Shown here piece by piece: positions 26,105 through 35,227 of a stretch of DNA of 41,259 bases (positions are counted from its first letter, which is position 1; each line of letters opens with the position of its first letter). The notes under the pieces were generated by a model. It was not told where the DNA came from. It worked only from the letters and a program-made list of their open reading frames with translations, and did no database searches. The translations under genes were made by a program, and so were the position numbers. This DNA comes from Chloroflexota bacterium (lineage in GTDB: Bacteria; Chloroflexota; Anaerolineae; Anaerolineales; Villigracilaceae): contig JAKOVF010000006.1 of assembly GCA_029782225.1 (NCBI GenBank), forward strand, positions 1-41,259, written 5' to 3'.

Positions 26105-28972
26105 TTAATCTTCCATCGCTAAAATACAAAGTTGATCTTCAACTAATTGGTGTCCAAGATGCATTGGGTATGGAAGAACAATATTGCCTTGAGGCCACGC
26201 TGGTGAAATTCGCAAGTAGTGAGGTATTCTGCAAATTTTCTTTAGCCCCTCAGGATTTGCGTAATCCTCTCGTACAAAAAATGGAACAAACTCCACGACT
26301 TGTGGATATTTGTAGGCTACACCTGCGCCAATACCGTCAACCATAGTAGCGTGCCGGGTAGAGGGATGCCTTTGTCCCCTGCCAGTAACCAATTCGCGTC
26401 CTATCGAGAAATAGTGCATCATCTCACCGGTATAATCGTCCACAAAACCAGTTAATTGGGAAAATTCCCGATGTGTATTCGTAAGATATTGTGGAGTTTC
26501 AACTCCTGATCTTATTCTTACCATTGCCAATAAATTCCTAAAAATAGGATCTGTCCTCTGGTACACCCGGTCGTGTGGAGAAAAGTCAAGTACATTTGAA
26601 CTTTTTACTAGATTGGCATTGTTAATTTGCGGCCAAATATCATAGTTGCGCCAATTTTCCGCCTCTATCACGGCAATGGTCGGATTTTTTATCCCTTTTA
26701 GAACATCCAAAATAAAATTATTTAAATGTATCTTATCAAGATATAGTCGACTTTCATTTTTTTTATTGTCCCTGATTTTGCGTTTATTTTGACCTCCGTA
26801 AACTGTGTTATGCCATTCGCTGGCAAAAACCTTGCCTAACGCTGGAGCAGCCTCCCTATAGAGTAACCAACCATCAGATTGCGGTAGGCAAACTTCAACA
26901 GCTCCATCATAAACAATTTTCACAGCAACGGGGTATCTAATGTTGGTCTTGGTTTGCATGAGAAAAAATGTTAGTAATTCTAAATTTTCTTGATCCACAC
27001 CGGCAGCAACATATATTTCCTTTGGATCACCAAACAACACACCGATATGACGAAGGACAGCTTCGTAAGCCACGCTGTTTGCACGGTGTTCGTGATTTCT
27101 TGGTCCGCCAAGATATACTCTTGAGCCAGATTCATCATCTTTCATTCGGATTGATTCAACCATTTGAGAAGTAATCCCCTCGCGAACACATGCTTCACGT
27201 ACTGCACCTTTTACTCCCCAACTCTTTCCCTTCCCAAAGGTCTCGATAATAGCCACACGATTATTATGGAAAGTCACCTTCTCTTTTAAGAATTCGCGCC
27301 ACTTAGCCATTAGAGCATGGTGTGCTTTTTCGTAAGGCGTTTCTTTAGAGGTTTCCAATTTTTCAAGCAATAAAGAGCTGACATAATGATCTTCAACCTT
27401 TACATTGGATGGATAATCGTCACTTGGATTCAGCAAAAAAGCCTCTCTAAGCGCCTTAAGAATTCCGTCACGAGTGTCCTCTGTATTCCAAAGGATCACG
27501 ATGAGCAGTTCACTACCCCGTAATGCTTTGGATATTGCCTCGGTCATTATTAGCTGGAATTTAGATCGTTGCTGAACATATCGTTGGGCACGTTCTTCCT
27601 CCCGCTCTTCCTTAGCTCCCCAACCAACGGGCTTCATTGGAGGTTTCGTAGACCATGAGGTGTAATCATTTAGGGCAAGCGGTTTCTTTTTCCCTGAAGG
27701 TGCTGGAAAATCATCCAGAACAAGCGAATCATCCTGATAAAGTATTGGAAGATGTTCAGAAACGACTTTTTCCAATACTTCAGCACTATCTGTCATTGAA
27801 AAACCAGCCTCAAGCTGATGTCCATCCTCATTTTCTCCGTAACCATATCCTGTTGCATGGACAATGTAGTACTCATCATTACGAAAATCCGACTCAAGCC
27901 CCAACGGTTGCCAATGGTTCTGAGGTGCAGCAAATATGTCATCGGGTGATCTCAACGGAATTGCGTTAATACGTACCAGAAGTTCTGAAATGTTGTCATT
28001 CCAATCAAACCTTTTTTCAACTTCACTTGCGCGAAGATTAATCAAGGCGGTGTCTTTATGAAAATCGTCCAACCTTTGACGATTTGCGGCAGTCAAGATT
28101 GATACACGTCGGCGGTCGTTAGGATGCGTTAAAGACTCATGGGCATATCGTTGGGCATGGAGAGATACAAACATCCAAGGTCGGCTCCGACCTGCCTGGG
28201 TCTGTAGACTAAATTCAAACTTGTAGGCAAAATACCCATCTCCAGTTTTATTCATTTGATATTCATTGATGGAATATTGTGCAGAAATCGGACGTCTATT
28301 AATGAAACCAACGACGGATAATTTTTGACTGGTACCATCCTGGACTTTTCTCCATTGGATTTGTTTTCCATGTATATTCGATGTTTTCCCATGCAGCAAA
28401 GCAGCCAAAAAACTTGGTAGAGCTTTGTAATTAATGGCTTCATTGGGATTGAACATATCAAGTAATTTCTTAACGGCAATACGCTTCCAGTTCCAATCAG
28501 TAAGCGGCGAATTTATTGCTGTCATTAGTTTGGACTTCATTGTTTTTATTTCATCTGCTGGTATGTTTTCAACAATGTATTTACTTTCAACCCACAGTTG
28601 AGCCCATTCCCTAATCACATGCCTAACATCTTCCAGATCGGGCAATTCCGCAGGTGAGGATGTGTTTCCAATTGCGAGACAGGTATAAATTGGTTTTCTG
28701 TTCCCATCCATTTTCTGGAATTCAAAGCCATAGACGATTGCAGGGAATATGGCTATCAGAGCATTGTTTAGTTGGCGAAATGGAATGCCAATATATTCGC
28801 CTACCTTGTTTTTTAATTTTCCCTCCAATTCAGATTTGAACTGGGAGAATACATCTCGAAATATCTCCGGCAGATCGAGTGTCCAAACTTCGTAGCCATT
28901 AATAAAATTGTCTGGATTGATGTCGAATCTCATTAGCCTAGCTACTGTGGGGGAGTCAGTTGTTTTAGCCAT
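26105..28972 (-). CDS. pPIWI_RE protein (prokaryotic PIWI/Argonaute-like module)
   Basis: A 955-residue protein, last gene of a three-gene operon. The start at 28972 (MAKTTDS) is chosen because GTGAGG lies about 6 bases upstream; a GTG at 28984 also overlaps the helicase stop. Expected order from the family: N-terminal DUF3962-like region (about 1-370), MID-like domain (about 460-600), RNase H-fold PIWI domain (about 640-940). Visible PIWI-part landmarks are AVKIVYDGAVEV, AVIEAENWRN (about 766-776) and MVRIRSGVETP (about 817-827), the last a candidate for the Arg/Glu pair that names the family. The combination with a DinG/XPD-like helicase and a PD-(D/E)xK-type protein is the predicted pPIWI_RE defence operon, proposed to recognise RNA-DNA hybrids of invading DNA. 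I have not aligned the catalytic residues, so nuclease activity is uncertain. Confidence 0.82.
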   Translation of the reverse strand: MAKTTDSPTVARLMRFDINPDNFINGYEVWTLDLPEIFRDVFSQFKSELEGKLKNKVGEYIGIPFRQLNNALIAIFPAIVYGFEFQKMDGNRKPIYTCLAIGNTSSPAELPDLEDVRHVIREWAQLWVESKYIVENIPADEIKTMKSKLMTAINSPLTDWNWKRIAVKKLLDMFNPNEAINYKALPSFLAALLHGKTSNIHGKQIQWRKVQDGTSQKLSVVGFINRRPISAQYSINEYQMNKTGDGYFAYKFEFSLQTQAGRSRPWMFVSLHAQRYAHESLTHPNDRRRVSILTAANRQRLDDFHKDTALINLRASEVEKRFDWNDNISELLVRINAIPLRSPDDIFAAPQNHWQPLGLESDFRNDEYYIVHATGYGYGENEDGHQLEAGFSMTDSAEVLEKVVSEHLPILYQDDSLVLDDFPAPSGKKKPLALNDYTSWSTKPPMKPVGWGAKEEREEERAQRYVQQRSKFQLIMTEAISKALRGSELLIVILWNTEDTRDGILKALREAFLLNPSDDYPSNVKVEDHYVSSLLLEKLETSKETPYEKAHHALMAKWREFLKEKVTFHNNRVAIIETFGKGKSWGVKGAVREACVREGITSQMVESIRMKDDESGSRVYLGGPRNHEHRANSVAYEAVLRHIGVLFGDPKEIYVAAGVDQENLELLTFFLMQTKTNIRYPVAVKIVYDGAVEVCLPQSDGWLLYREAAPALGKVFASEWHNTVYGGQNKRKIRDNKKNESRLYLDKIHLNNFILDVLKGIKNPTIAVIEAENWRNYDIWPQINNANLVKSSNVLDFSPHDRVYQRTDPIFRNLLAMVRIRSGVETPQYLTNTHREFSQLTGFVDDYTGEMMHYFSIGRELVTGRGQRHPSTRHATMVDGIGAGVAYKYPQVVEFVPFFVREDYANPEGLKKICRIPHYLRISPAWPQGNIVLPYPMHLGHQLVEDQLCILAMED

Positions 28973-28980
28973 ATTTTTCC

Positions 28981-31900
28981 TCACTCTTTAATGGGTTGCC
29001 AATCGAAATTTTCAATCCGATCCAGTTTGTTGAACAGCGGCTCATACAAGGCATTTCCAACTGGCTCGGAAACATAATCTGCCATAACATCTATAATCGC
29101 AGCCAATAAACTTGTTTTTGGAGTATCAAGCTCAACATCATCGCCTCTTAAGCGCTTTGCCTGTTGAGGTCCCCAGGCAGAATCAACAAAATATGCATGA
29201 AATGGAACATCGCCGCGAAGCAATCGTCCTACAGCCTGAATTATCTTGCCAGCAGTGGTTGCAGCCAGGTCACGACGAGGATTTGCATGAAGTTTTTTGG
29301 AGGAAATGTCGTACTTCGAATAATCCTTTTCATCCTGAAGTTGCCGGTAGAATGAGCGAAGTTCCACTTTTCGCCAATAGTCTTCAGCGCTACGGCGCAA
29401 TTCTACACCGCGCGCATAGACCCCATCCCCCTCTTTCCATGCTATAAAATCTATGTCGCTAAACCAGTCATATGTTCGGCGGTTTATTTCCTGGGCAATC
29501 GCCGGAACGTCATGCGGGTGTGGCATTGGCCGGGTAAGAAAATATACTGTTCCAAAAGCCGCTTTGCGGGCTTTGTTAAGTATGTTGAATCTTCGCCCGA
29601 TTGCCTGCAGGGGAGCAACAAGGATCTTTCCCTGTTTTTGAGCGAACATTTCGATGTCAACCCGACCCAAACTGGTGTCGGCCTTCATATCATCATCGTC
29701 TACTTCCTGATCCTGTTGGGATGCCTCAAGATGATATATTCTATCTGCCATGTCAGGCCAGCGGGAACGAATCTCCTCAGCTGCCCATCTACATTGCTCA
29801 TATGAATTGACAAGTAACAAAAGCCGCCCACGATCCGCCCAGTTGTCGGGGTCTTCCCGTGCAAGATTCTCCAGGCTACGTAGCTCATCTCCGAGTCTGC
29901 CACCTCCTTCCCCTATTTTGCCAACTAATGTCGCTGCCATTTTGCTGATGGCATCTCGCTTGTCATAGTTACCCGAAACTCGTATAGGAGCCCCATTCTT
30001 ATCAAAAAGAGGCATATACCTAAACCATGTATTTTTGTCATTTAAAGCTTGAATACATTTCTCCGCCGGCTTAAGAATCCCTTTGGGAAAATGCTCGAGA
30101 TGCCAGCTTGTTGAATCAGGCAAATAGGAAGTCCCTGACATTGCAAGAACATTCGGACCTGACCGCCCTTCCAGGTGGACACGCAGGTTATGAAAATTTG
30201 TTACATACGCCCTGCCTATATTGGTATAACCAAATGTGGAAAGAACCCCACTGCCTTGATCGTTTGGAGTATGGTAAATTCCGAATAATCTCCCTGTGGG
30301 GGGGATTGGTATTATGTTCAGCAGGGATGTTGGCGTCTGTTTATAAGGGCTCTCATCATCGATTACTTCCGTTGGCCGGTTATGCCATTCATAAAACACA
30401 ATTCGAATGTGACGATCCAGCAATGCTGCATTTACAGCAAATTCCAGACGATGACCAATGGTAGTCAAAGTATCAACTTGTCCATTATTAAAATACTGAA
30501 CATCACGCTCCTCGCTGCTGTTTTGTAAATTTTGTTGCAACTTTTCGAGGCTATTTTCAATATCAGGGACAAACTGCTTAATCCAATCCTGATACATTTG
30601 ATGAATTGCAGGGTTCTGCGTACTATCGCCGGTATTCAAGGTCTGATTCATGATAATGACGAGCTGATAAGCTGCATTCTCAACCAGTACTTGATACTTC
30701 TCCATAACCTCTGTGCGAGAAGGATCGCTTTTGGGTAATTGTTCGATTTTTTTTCGCAAGCGAATCAAAGCGTTCGCAGTCACCTGCCCATCAGCCCGAA
30801 ATCCATTTGGCATTCCACTTGCCAACGGATCTCCTCCAGATATTAATCTTTCGAATACCGGCATGATGCTTTCGATCATTTGCTCATTTTTCCAGCGTTT
30901 CTGATCGTCGCGTTCATCCTCATATTCTTTTAGTCCAATCATTCTTCTGACAAGTCGATAAAACAAACTCCGTGAAGTGAAATAGCCTCTTTCAATACTG
31001 GATTTCAATTCACCATATTGCTGAAGTAAAGCAAGAATATGACCAACCGGTGCATGGAAATTTCTTTCTGCTTCGATCCAGCGTCGAGTATTGGCAGGCA
31101 GCATGCGGTTTTTGCTCTGATAACTGGCTACCTCAGGATCCAGCCGGTCCAAAATCCCCTCCCCGTCACCAGTAAGTTTGGTTTCCCTGGCGTAAAGGCG
31201 ATCAAACCACTCAACAACGGTTTCGACTTCATCAAAAATTACGATATCAGAATGGTCATAAATTAGATCTCCAAGACGGATGGAGCGATCTTCCAATTGT
31301 GCAGGAAGCGTTGATATACCCATCGCCCCAGGCGTGGTAATCCATATTTGGGCACCGGACATATCACGATAAATTTGCTGGGAAGGACACACTGCAAACA
31401 AGGGGCAAAGGTGGAACTTAACTTTTCGATCTGATTTCTTGGGTGCCTCAGGTGGGTGTGCCTTTTTTAAGGCATTGCAGGGCTCGGTGCCGGGGATCAA
31501 TGGTCGATCCAGCTTTTCCAAAGATATTAATGCCTGTAATGGACAAGCTGTCTGCAGAAATCTTCCCCCCCAATGAGTTCTACCATTGTGAATTGCTTCC
31601 TTGTATTCCTGTGATTCATGCAATTGACGGATGTGCCTATCCCTTGTTCTCCTGCCAAGCACCGGGATGGCAACAGGTTGATCTGTTTCCGGGTCAAGTC
31701 CAAACCACCGATTAATCTGATCCGCCAAATGAATTGTGGATGCAGTATCCCCTAACACAAGTGTGAGATGATGCTTTGGAGTTTCTGGATTGAGTTTATG
31801 ATCATGAACCAGATGTGCAGCAATCAGATTCGCCAGAGTTGACTTCCCGGAAGCCACCATGCCGGCAAGGTGGGTAAAACCCTCTAGGGTAATTGCCTCC

Positions 31901-32658
31901 GGTGTTGAGTTTGCCTGTAAATCCTCAGTTACCCGATAAATGACCTTGCTTATTCTGTTAGTCCAGTCATTTCCACCCATTTGACCATCAATGTATTTTG
32001 CTACCCTTTCCAAGTCTTGCCAGGAGATTTTAATGCTCCTCCTTGCCTTAGCAGCCGGGTTAATCCAATCCACCTTCATATCCTTATATGAAACTGAATT
32101 CTTATCAAACTCAACTGACACTTCGAATGGTGGATTATCATGAGTGTAGGCATCAAATGTATATTGTTCCCCTGCTTCAACAAACGGAATGCTCTTTTGT
32201 CTGAACGGTAATGGCTGTGTTAAACACTCGCGAAAAACCTCAATCCGATTTTGGAAAACTCTGGGAGTTCGGCAGGCATGAAATATCTGCTTATCAAGCT
32301 GCTCTACATCAAAGTCATAGCTTCTCATTTCTAATGGGACCTGGCGCATATAATCCCGAAGGGCTGACTCCCAACCAAAACGTCCTGCATAACCTGGCAG
32401 CAATATGCGGGCATTTGAAATTGCCCGCAGTTGGTCATTACTTAACTGCTGAAGGTATGGATGGCGGACCGGGGTCTGACTAAGAAGTACCCATAAAACT
32501 ACGATGGGTTCCTCATCCAGACCCAAAAAACTAATCAACTCCATGCCAAGTTCGACCTTTGAAATCAAGGAGGCGTTATATCGGCTGCTGCCACGTTCCT
32601 CAAGTTCAGATTTTAAGCGGTCCTGTAAGTTTGTAAAAATTTTGAGCGTTTCGTACAT
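28981..32658 (-). CDS. DinG/XPD-like superfamily 2 helicase with Fe-S cysteines (pPIWI_RE operon)
   Basis: A 1225-residue helicase. A 250-residue N-terminal extension is specific to this family. Walker A is GMVASGKST (266-274) and Walker B is IVIFDEVE (Asp476, Glu477). Between them Cys372, Cys394, Cys418 and Cys424 are spaced as in the Fe-S cluster of DinG/XPD helicases. Near the C-terminus IIQAVGRLLRG is motif VI. The protein would unwind DNA or RNA-DNA hybrids with ATP, supplying substrate to the PIWI-like partner. The ATG overlaps the stop of the nuclease gene (TAATG), with AGGAGG upstream. Its own stop lies just before the PIWI gene, so the three are translationally coupled. Confidence 0.85.
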   Translation of the reverse strand: MYETLKIFTNLQDRLKSELEERGSSRYNASLISKVELGMELISFLGLDEEPIVVLWVLLSQTPVRHPYLQQLSNDQLRAISNARILLPGYAGRFGWESALRDYMRQVPLEMRSYDFDVEQLDKQIFHACRTPRVFQNRIEVFRECLTQPLPFRQKSIPFVEAGEQYTFDAYTHDNPPFEVSVEFDKNSVSYKDMKVDWINPAAKARRSIKISWQDLERVAKYIDGQMGGNDWTNRISKVIYRVTEDLQANSTPEAITLEGFTHLAGMVASGKSTLANLIAAHLVHDHKLNPETPKHHLTLVLGDTASTIHLADQINRWFGLDPETDQPVAIPVLGRRTRDRHIRQLHESQEYKEAIHNGRTHWGGRFLQTACPLQALISLEKLDRPLIPGTEPCNALKKAHPPEAPKKSDRKVKFHLCPLFAVCPSQQIYRDMSGAQIWITTPGAMGISTLPAQLEDRSIRLGDLIYDHSDIVIFDEVETVVEWFDRLYARETKLTGDGEGILDRLDPEVASYQSKNRMLPANTRRWIEAERNFHAPVGHILALLQQYGELKSSIERGYFTSRSLFYRLVRRMIGLKEYEDERDDQKRWKNEQMIESIMPVFERLISGGDPLASGMPNGFRADGQVTANALIRLRKKIEQLPKSDPSRTEVMEKYQVLVENAAYQLVIIMNQTLNTGDSTQNPAIHQMYQDWIKQFVPDIENSLEKLQQNLQNSSEERDVQYFNNGQVDTLTTIGHRLEFAVNAALLDRHIRIVFYEWHNRPTEVIDDESPYKQTPTSLLNIIPIPPTGRLFGIYHTPNDQGSGVLSTFGYTNIGRAYVTNFHNLRVHLEGRSGPNVLAMSGTSYLPDSTSWHLEHFPKGILKPAEKCIQALNDKNTWFRYMPLFDKNGAPIRVSGNYDKRDAISKMAATLVGKIGEGGGRLGDELRSLENLAREDPDNWADRGRLLLLVNSYEQCRWAAEEIRSRWPDMADRIYHLEASQQDQEVDDDDMKADTSLGRVDIEMFAQKQGKILVAPLQAIGRRFNILNKARKAAFGTVYFLTRPMPHPHDVPAIAQEINRRTYDWFSDIDFIAWKEGDGVYARGVELRRSAEDYWRKVELRSFYRQLQDEKDYSKYDISSKKLHANPRRDLAATTAGKIIQAVGRLLRGDVPFHAYFVDSAWGPQQAKRLRGDDVELDTPKTSLLAAIIDVMADYVSEPVGNALYEPLFNKLDRIENFDWQPIKE

Positions 32659-33815
32659 TAGCTGCCTCCTTTCCTTAGTGATTTTATTTTGTTTATAACC
32701 TTCTGTTTGAAAACTTCCTCGCTGATAATATGAATCCCCTTTATCTGTGACGACTGTCTGACCACATCTCCATAGCCGAGTCTTTGTTTTTCCCGGTAGT
32801 CCGGATAAACATAATATCCATGATCCCAGTGCATATTACCTTCCCCGTAAATTCCCGTTAAAGATGACCCCAACTTGTAAGGATCGCGATGATCTTTAAT
32901 ATCAATTGCCCATACTGAATCAATGAATTTCACCTGTATATCATAACTGTCAACACCGGGCCACAATACTATATTCTCAATCCAGTTTTGATTTTTCCTT
33001 TGATATTCCTCAAGCCAATTGAAAAGCGACAACTCGGGAACACCGGGTATAAACACGCGTAGATGAACTCCTTTTCGTAAAATGCTTAATTGGTTGGATG
33101 GATGAATTGCCCGCCAACCGCCCCGATTTTTTGGACAATTTTTTTCACATAGTGAGCTTTTAATGCTTTCGAGACGGCTATTCTTAATTCGTAAAGGTCC
33201 GCAACGTTCACAAAGCCAATATTTGGGGGCATTGGCTGAATCGGCAAACCGCAATATATCCGCGATTTGGCTCGTTTTCATATAGAGATCTTGCACCTGG
33301 GTGACATGTAAATAATTTGTCTGGCTGAAAACATGGCTTATTTCCCTTTGCAAGGCAAATGGATGCTCAATGATAAATCTCCGGAGAGTCACATAATCAC
33401 TGTGAGCGCCATGCATGTCAACAAGTGATTTTTCACGCAGATGATCAAGCAGAGATTTAAACCTTTGGTTATCCAGGATCAATTCGAGTTGCAACAACGA
33501 GTCATGAAAATACCCATTTTCCTGTTCGGATAATTTTTCCAGATAAGTGAGTACCTCAAACGAAAGTTCGCCATCCTCAACCATTGGCATGTCACCATCA
33601 AAACCTACAGGCAAATCGCCTGGCCACCACTCATTCAAAGGCTTTTCAAGTAAATAGAGCAAGCCTTCAATTGTTTTGGGGTATTTCGAAGACATCGCCA
33701 GTGCCATATGATTCAGGCTATATCGCAGTTGATCTGGGTACGGATGCCTTCTGTCTTGTTTTTCAAAAAACTTAGCCAAACCGATTGCCAAATAGGGGAA
33801 AATTTCAGCTTTCAA
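32658..33815 (-). CDS. PD-(D/E)xK-type restriction endonuclease-like protein with zinc finger (pPIWI_RE operon)
   Basis: A 385-residue protein. The start is TTG at 33815, decided by AGGAGG 5 bases upstream; no ATG fits. The N-terminal 190 residues are helical and unassigned. Cys202, Cys205, Cys223 and Cys227 form a likely zinc ribbon. The C-terminal domain has the nuclease pattern: Glu261 in VPELSLFNWLEE, Asp292 in PGVDSYDIQV, and Asp305-x-Lys307 in WAIDIKDHRDP. It is the first gene of the operon and matches the REase-fold nuclease of predicted pPIWI_RE systems. It would cleave target DNA once the PIWI and helicase subunits engage it. Activity is inferred from motifs only. Confidence 0.82.
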   Translation of the reverse strand: MKAEIFPYLAIGLAKFFEKQDRRHPYPDQLRYSLNHMALAMSSKYPKTIEGLLYLLEKPLNEWWPGDLPVGFDGDMPMVEDGELSFEVLTYLEKLSEQENGYFHDSLLQLELILDNQRFKSLLDHLREKSLVDMHGAHSDYVTLRRFIIEHPFALQREISHVFSQTNYLHVTQVQDLYMKTSQIADILRFADSANAPKYWLCERCGPLRIKNSRLESIKSSLCEKNCPKNRGGWRAIHPSNQLSILRKGVHLRVFIPGVPELSLFNWLEEYQRKNQNWIENIVLWPGVDSYDIQVKFIDSVWAIDIKDHRDPYKLGSSLTGIYGEGNMHWDHGYYVYPDYREKQRLGYGDVVRQSSQIKGIHIISEEVFKQKVINKIKSLRKGGS

Positions 33816-33863
33816 TGGTCCTCCTGATCTTTGTACAATGATTGTAAGTCTTATTCATGAAAA

Positions 33864-33913
33864 TTCCATACTGGGAGTCTGCTAGATGGTTTCCAGTAGT
33901 GGGAATCCACTAC
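33864..33913. promoter_or_regulatory. Possible operator region of the pPIWI_RE operon
   Basis: Between the LuxR-HTH gene and the nuclease gene lies a perfect inverted repeat GTAGTGG-GAAT-CCACTAC (33896-33913), and beside it a related imperfect dyad (CTGGGAGTCTGCTAG). No T-run follows on the minus strand, so a terminator is less likely. It may be a binding site for the adjacent regulator. Confidence 0.35.
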
Positions 33914-33914
33914 G

Positions 33915-34124
33915 CTAATTTATATTCCTTTGATTTAGGATATATTCACAGGCTGCTTCAGTACGGCTTTTAACTTGCAGTTTTCTGAAAATCCGATCCA
34001 AGTGTGTCTCCACAGTATGTTCCGAGATTCGCAAATGATTTGCTATCTCCTTGTTGGAATACCCTTTGGGCAGAAGTTCAACTATCTCTGTTTCTCTTTC
34101 TGTAAGATTCTTAAAAGTCTTCAT
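33915..34124 (-). CDS. LuxR-type helix-turn-helix protein without a sensor domain
   Basis: A 69-residue protein that is almost entirely a LuxR/GerE HTH ([20 protein letters not shown], then [22 protein letters not shown]). It has no receiver or ligand domain. The start has a GGAGAG site. It lies directly upstream of, and on the same strand as, the pPIWI_RE operon, with 99 bases between, so it probably regulates that operon or is cotranscribed with it. Minimal LuxR-HTH proteins are usually DNA-binding regulators controlled by abundance or partner proteins. The -35-like TTGACA of its promoter is flanked by the TGGTACA repeats before the divergent XRE gene. Confidence 0.82.
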   Translation of the reverse strand: MKTFKNLTERETEIVELLPKGYSNKEIANHLRISEHTVETHLDRIFRKLQVKSRTEAACEYILNQRNIN

Positions 34125-34161
34125 GGCAAACTCTCCAACAATTCACTGTTTGTGTCTTTTG

Positions 34162-34185
34162 TGGTACAATGTCAAATATGGTACA
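34162..34185. promoter_or_regulatory. Direct TGGTACA repeats between divergent regulators
   Basis: TGGTACA at 34162-34168 and again at 34179-34185, 17 bases apart, flanking a minus-strand TTGACA (34175-34170) that would be the -35 box of the LuxR-HTH gene. The location suggests an operator for the XRE regulator controlling both directions. No clear -10 was found for either gene. Confidence 0.35.
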
Positions 34186-34247
34186 GCATTAATTGATTTA
34201 TGTCAAGTAAAATACAGTGCTTTTTGTGAAACAGAAAGGTGTAAAAA

Positions 34248-34625
34248 ATGACAAGTTATATCGATTTCGCAAGATTGTCCAAGCTCGTCAAGTCCAAAAG
34301 GGGAGATCGTGGATTACGAGAAATCGCCGAGGAAATTGGAGATATCAGCCCTTCCACCCTATCCCGGATTGAAGGCGAAAGGGTAGATGATGTTGCGACC
34401 TCAACACTGCTCAGAATTTGTGATTGGTTAGATGTAGCCCCTTCGGAAATCATTAAGGATGCAGGAGAAGGTCCTGCGCCGGAAATTGATCTTCCATCCT
34501 TTGTGGATTTGGAATTGCGCGCCAAAAAAGATTTAGACCCCACAATGGCAAAAATGTTGTCAGAAATGTTTAAGGCTGCTTATCGTGAAGCACAGAATAG
34601 CAGTCCGGGCAGAAAAGGTTCATGA
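34248..34625 (+). CDS. XRE-family transcriptional regulator
   Basis: A 125-residue protein with an XRE/Cro HTH in residues about 12-66 (GLREIAEEIGDISPSTLSRIEGE) and a short helical C-terminus. A weak AAAGGTG site precedes the ATG. It overlaps the metallopeptidase gene by four bases. XRE repressors paired with ImmA/IrrE-type peptidases are common in mobile elements and defence islands, where proteolysis of the repressor releases expression. It is divergent from the LuxR-HTH/pPIWI_RE side, and so in position to regulate it. Confidence 0.88.
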   Translation: MTSYIDFARLSKLVKSKRGDRGLREIAEEIGDISPSTLSRIEGERVDDVATSTLLRICDWLDVAPSEIIKDAGEGPAPEIDLPSFVDLELRAKKDLDPTMAKMLSEMFKAAYREAQNSSPGRKGS

Positions 34626-35158
34626 CGCAATTACCCAAAAGCTTCCGCAAACAATGCGAGACTATTGCAGCCGAAAAACGAACGGAACTAGCGTTACGAA
34701 TATTTGACCCTCTCCCGGCGCACCTACTTGCCAAAAGGTATGAAGCAATAATTCGGCGTCCGGACGAAATGAATATGCCTGAAGATGTGGTCAAATATTT
34801 TCTGACTGATACGAATTGGTGGGGTATCCTTTTCCCGTTCAAGCCGCCCATTATTGTTTACAACCCAAAACAAACCCCGGCTAGATTTGAGTCCACCATT
34901 ATGCATGAACTGGCACATCTGATTCTAAATCATCCACCTGAACGAATTTATTTTGCACCGGACGGAAGTTTTAGCCGCGATTACAAATCAAGTATAGAGG
35001 CTGAAGCCGCTTATTTGGGGAGTTGTTTGCAGATACCGCGTCGGGGTTTGTTATGGGCTGTGCAAAGGGGTATGAGTAATGAGGAAATAGCCGGACATTT
35101 CAAATCCAGTGTGGACATGGTTATTTGGCGTCAAAACATGGTGAATTGGAAGGAATAG
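34622..35158 (+). CDS. ImmA/IrrE-family metallopeptidase
   Basis: A 178-residue cytoplasmic protein with the zinc motif HELAHLILNH (about 92-101), the COG2856/ImmA pattern HExxH-xx-xH. A downstream EAEAAYLGSCLQIPR segment supplies the family's third-ligand region and the helix typical of IrrE. It is translationally coupled to the XRE regulator. In known pairs the peptidase cuts the repressor after a stress or induction signal. Here it could switch on neighbouring defence genes. Confidence 0.9.
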   Translation: MTQLPKSFRKQCETIAAEKRTELALRIFDPLPAHLLAKRYEAIIRRPDEMNMPEDVVKYFLTDTNWWGILFPFKPPIIVYNPKQTPARFESTIMHELAHLILNHPPERIYFAPDGSFSRDYKSSIEAEAAYLGSCLQIPRRGLLWAVQRGMSNEEIAGHFKSSVDMVIWRQNMVNWKE

Positions 35159-35227
35159 CAAGGGACCATCAGATCAAACTGAAGCAGTGTTTTCCCGCCT
35201 GTGCATAGTGGTGTGAAAACCTGATGT

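Noticed and set aside
35159..35227. Possible terminator between the convergent peptidase and HAD-PRTase genes
   Set aside because: CATCAG/CTGATG and GTTTTC/GAAAAC can pair, but with large asymmetric loops and no T-run; too weak to annotate.
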